DNA from: Chloroflexota bacterium
GTDB taxonomy: Bacteria > Chloroflexota > Dehalococcoidia > Lucifugimonadales > JACPCL1
Reading direction: 5' to 3'
NCBI GenBank assembly: GCA_016210395.1
Contig: JACQUI010000183.1
Span: 1 to 5,912, forward strand
DNA length: 5,912 bases
Shown piece by piece: positions 5,597-5,912 of this stretch; position 1 is the first letter of the stretch; every line of letters starts with the position of its first letter. The position numbers and the translations under genes were made by a program. A model generated the notes under the pieces. That model made no database searches and had not been told where the DNA came from. It saw only the letters and a program-made list of their open reading frames with translations.

Positions 5597-5608
5597 GGAT
5601 TACGAAAG
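5587..5608. repeat. Perfect 9-bp palindrome over the Nudix -35 box (operator candidate)
   Basis: CTTTCGTAA (5587-5595) and TTACGAAAG (5600-5608) are exact inverted copies around a 4-nt centre, AGGA. The left arm contains most of the -35 hexamer at 5591-5596. A 22-bp dyad with half-site centres about 13 bp apart is typical of a dimeric helix-turn-helix repressor site. No U-tract follows and no gene ends here, so a terminator is unlikely. Confidence 0.55.
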
Positions 5609-5767
5609 CTTGTGCATCGAATGTTGACCACACGACTATCCGGTGCTACCGTACCCTCAGAGGTGTCGCCCCGTCCAAACAATACGCGCCGAGGCTGAAA
5701 CATGACCTTCGATGAATTCGTCCTAAGTCAGTATGACTAAATAAGTGGTGCAATACTGTGGTTTTTA

Positions 5768-5776
5768 TGGTATACT
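5768..5776 (+). promoter_or_regulatory. Extended -10 promoter of the transposase
   Basis: TGG followed by TATACT (5771-5776) forms an extended -10 element (TGn plus a five-of-six hexamer), with only a poor -35 (TGCAAT, 5749-5754). The predicted start falls at about 5783-5784, on or next to the transposase ATG, so the message would be nearly leaderless; indeed no Shine-Dalgarno precedes that ATG. Confidence 0.45.
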
Positions 5777-5783
5777 CTGGTCC

Positions 5784-5912
5784 ATGCAAAGGATCACGAG
5801 CGAGCGATTGAGTGAGCTGTTCACCCGGTTGCGTCCGGTGCTGGGAGAACGGGACTGGCGCTTGGTGGGGGCGGCGGTGGCCGGACTGCTGGGGCGTGGC
5901 GGCGTGTCGGCG
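5784..5912 (+). CDS. ISAzo13-like transposase, N-terminal fragment (cut by window end)
   Basis: Forty-three codons from the ATG at 5784 remain open to the last base of the window. The product contains LFTRLRPVLGERDWRL followed by LLGRGGVSA. From memory this matches the N-terminus of ISAzo13-family transposases, where a P-V-L-x-E-R-x-R-R-L segment precedes A-L-G-x-G-G-x-S-A and a helix-turn-helix. The DDE catalytic domain would lie to the right of the window, so intactness cannot be judged. Codon composition is as GC-rich as the housekeeping genes. The left end of the element must lie between the Nudix promoter (about 5608) and 5771, but no terminal repeat can be identified without the right end. 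Confidence 0.65.
   Translation, partial: MQRITSERLSELFTRLRPVLGERDWRLVGAAVAGLLGRGGVSA

Larger units (their letters stand above)
5500..5783. other. Intergenic region between Nudix gene and IS edge
   Basis: This 284-bp gap holds the Nudix leader (5500-5561), promoter and palindrome (5568-5608), then about 160 bp without a convincing gene, and then the transposase promoter. Within the last part AGTCA (5726-5730) and TGACT (5734-5738) form a small inverted repeat in an AT-rich stretch that may belong to the IS end. I see no tRNA or other RNA gene. Confidence 0.5.

Noticed and set aside
5500..5703. N-terminal extension of the Nudix protein to 236 aa
   Set aside because: It crosses a promoter and a perfect palindrome and does not look like part of the fold; the start at 5499 has its own Shine-Dalgarno.
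1..5912. CRISPR arrays, tRNA or rRNA genes
   Set aside because: No regularly spaced repeats, and no cloverleaf or rRNA-like sequence was found on either strand.

Overview
The window is a GC-rich bacterial chromosome segment. It carries four ordinary cellular genes, one insertion-sequence edge and one lower-GC two-gene cassette. No taxonomic marker is present. The GC-rich housekeeping genes, a prephenate dehydrogenase with a long C-terminal extension and an ISAzo13-like transposase would fit an environmental lineage such as Chloroflexota (Dehalococcoidia/SAR202-like), but this is a weak guess.

Layout, left to right. Positions 1-147 hold no gene, but contain a 12-bp direct repeat and a promoter-like sequence on the + strand. 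A tyrA-like prephenate dehydrogenase (148-1755, -) is divergent from a small double-CxxC protein (1894-2139, +). A perfect 17-bp hairpin (2138-2182) separates that small gene from the convergent cassette. The cassette (2187-3384, -) encodes an unrecognised 182-aa protein, followed 6 nt later by a helix-hairpin-helix (HhH-GPD, DNA-glycosylase-like) gene that is split by a +1 frameshift. It has its own promoter, with an inverted repeat around the -35 box. A terminator hairpin (3506-3538) then closes seryl-tRNA synthetase serS (3562-4833, -), which has a structured leader. Next comes a Nudix hydrolase (4993-5499, -) whose promoter is overlapped by a perfect 9-bp palindrome. At the right edge, a + strand ISAzo13-like transposase starts at 5784 and runs out of the window.

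The serS, tyrA and Nudix genes have no shared pathway beyond general metabolism and translation, and each appears to have its own promoter. The most unusual part is the cassette at 2187-3480: its GC is lower by eye, the two genes are tightly coupled with a strong internal Shine-Dalgarno, the promoter looks autonomous and possibly repressed, and one product is a DNA-glycosylase-like fold. It looks like an acquired DNA-repair, modification or defence module that is now, or appears to be, disabled by the frameshift.
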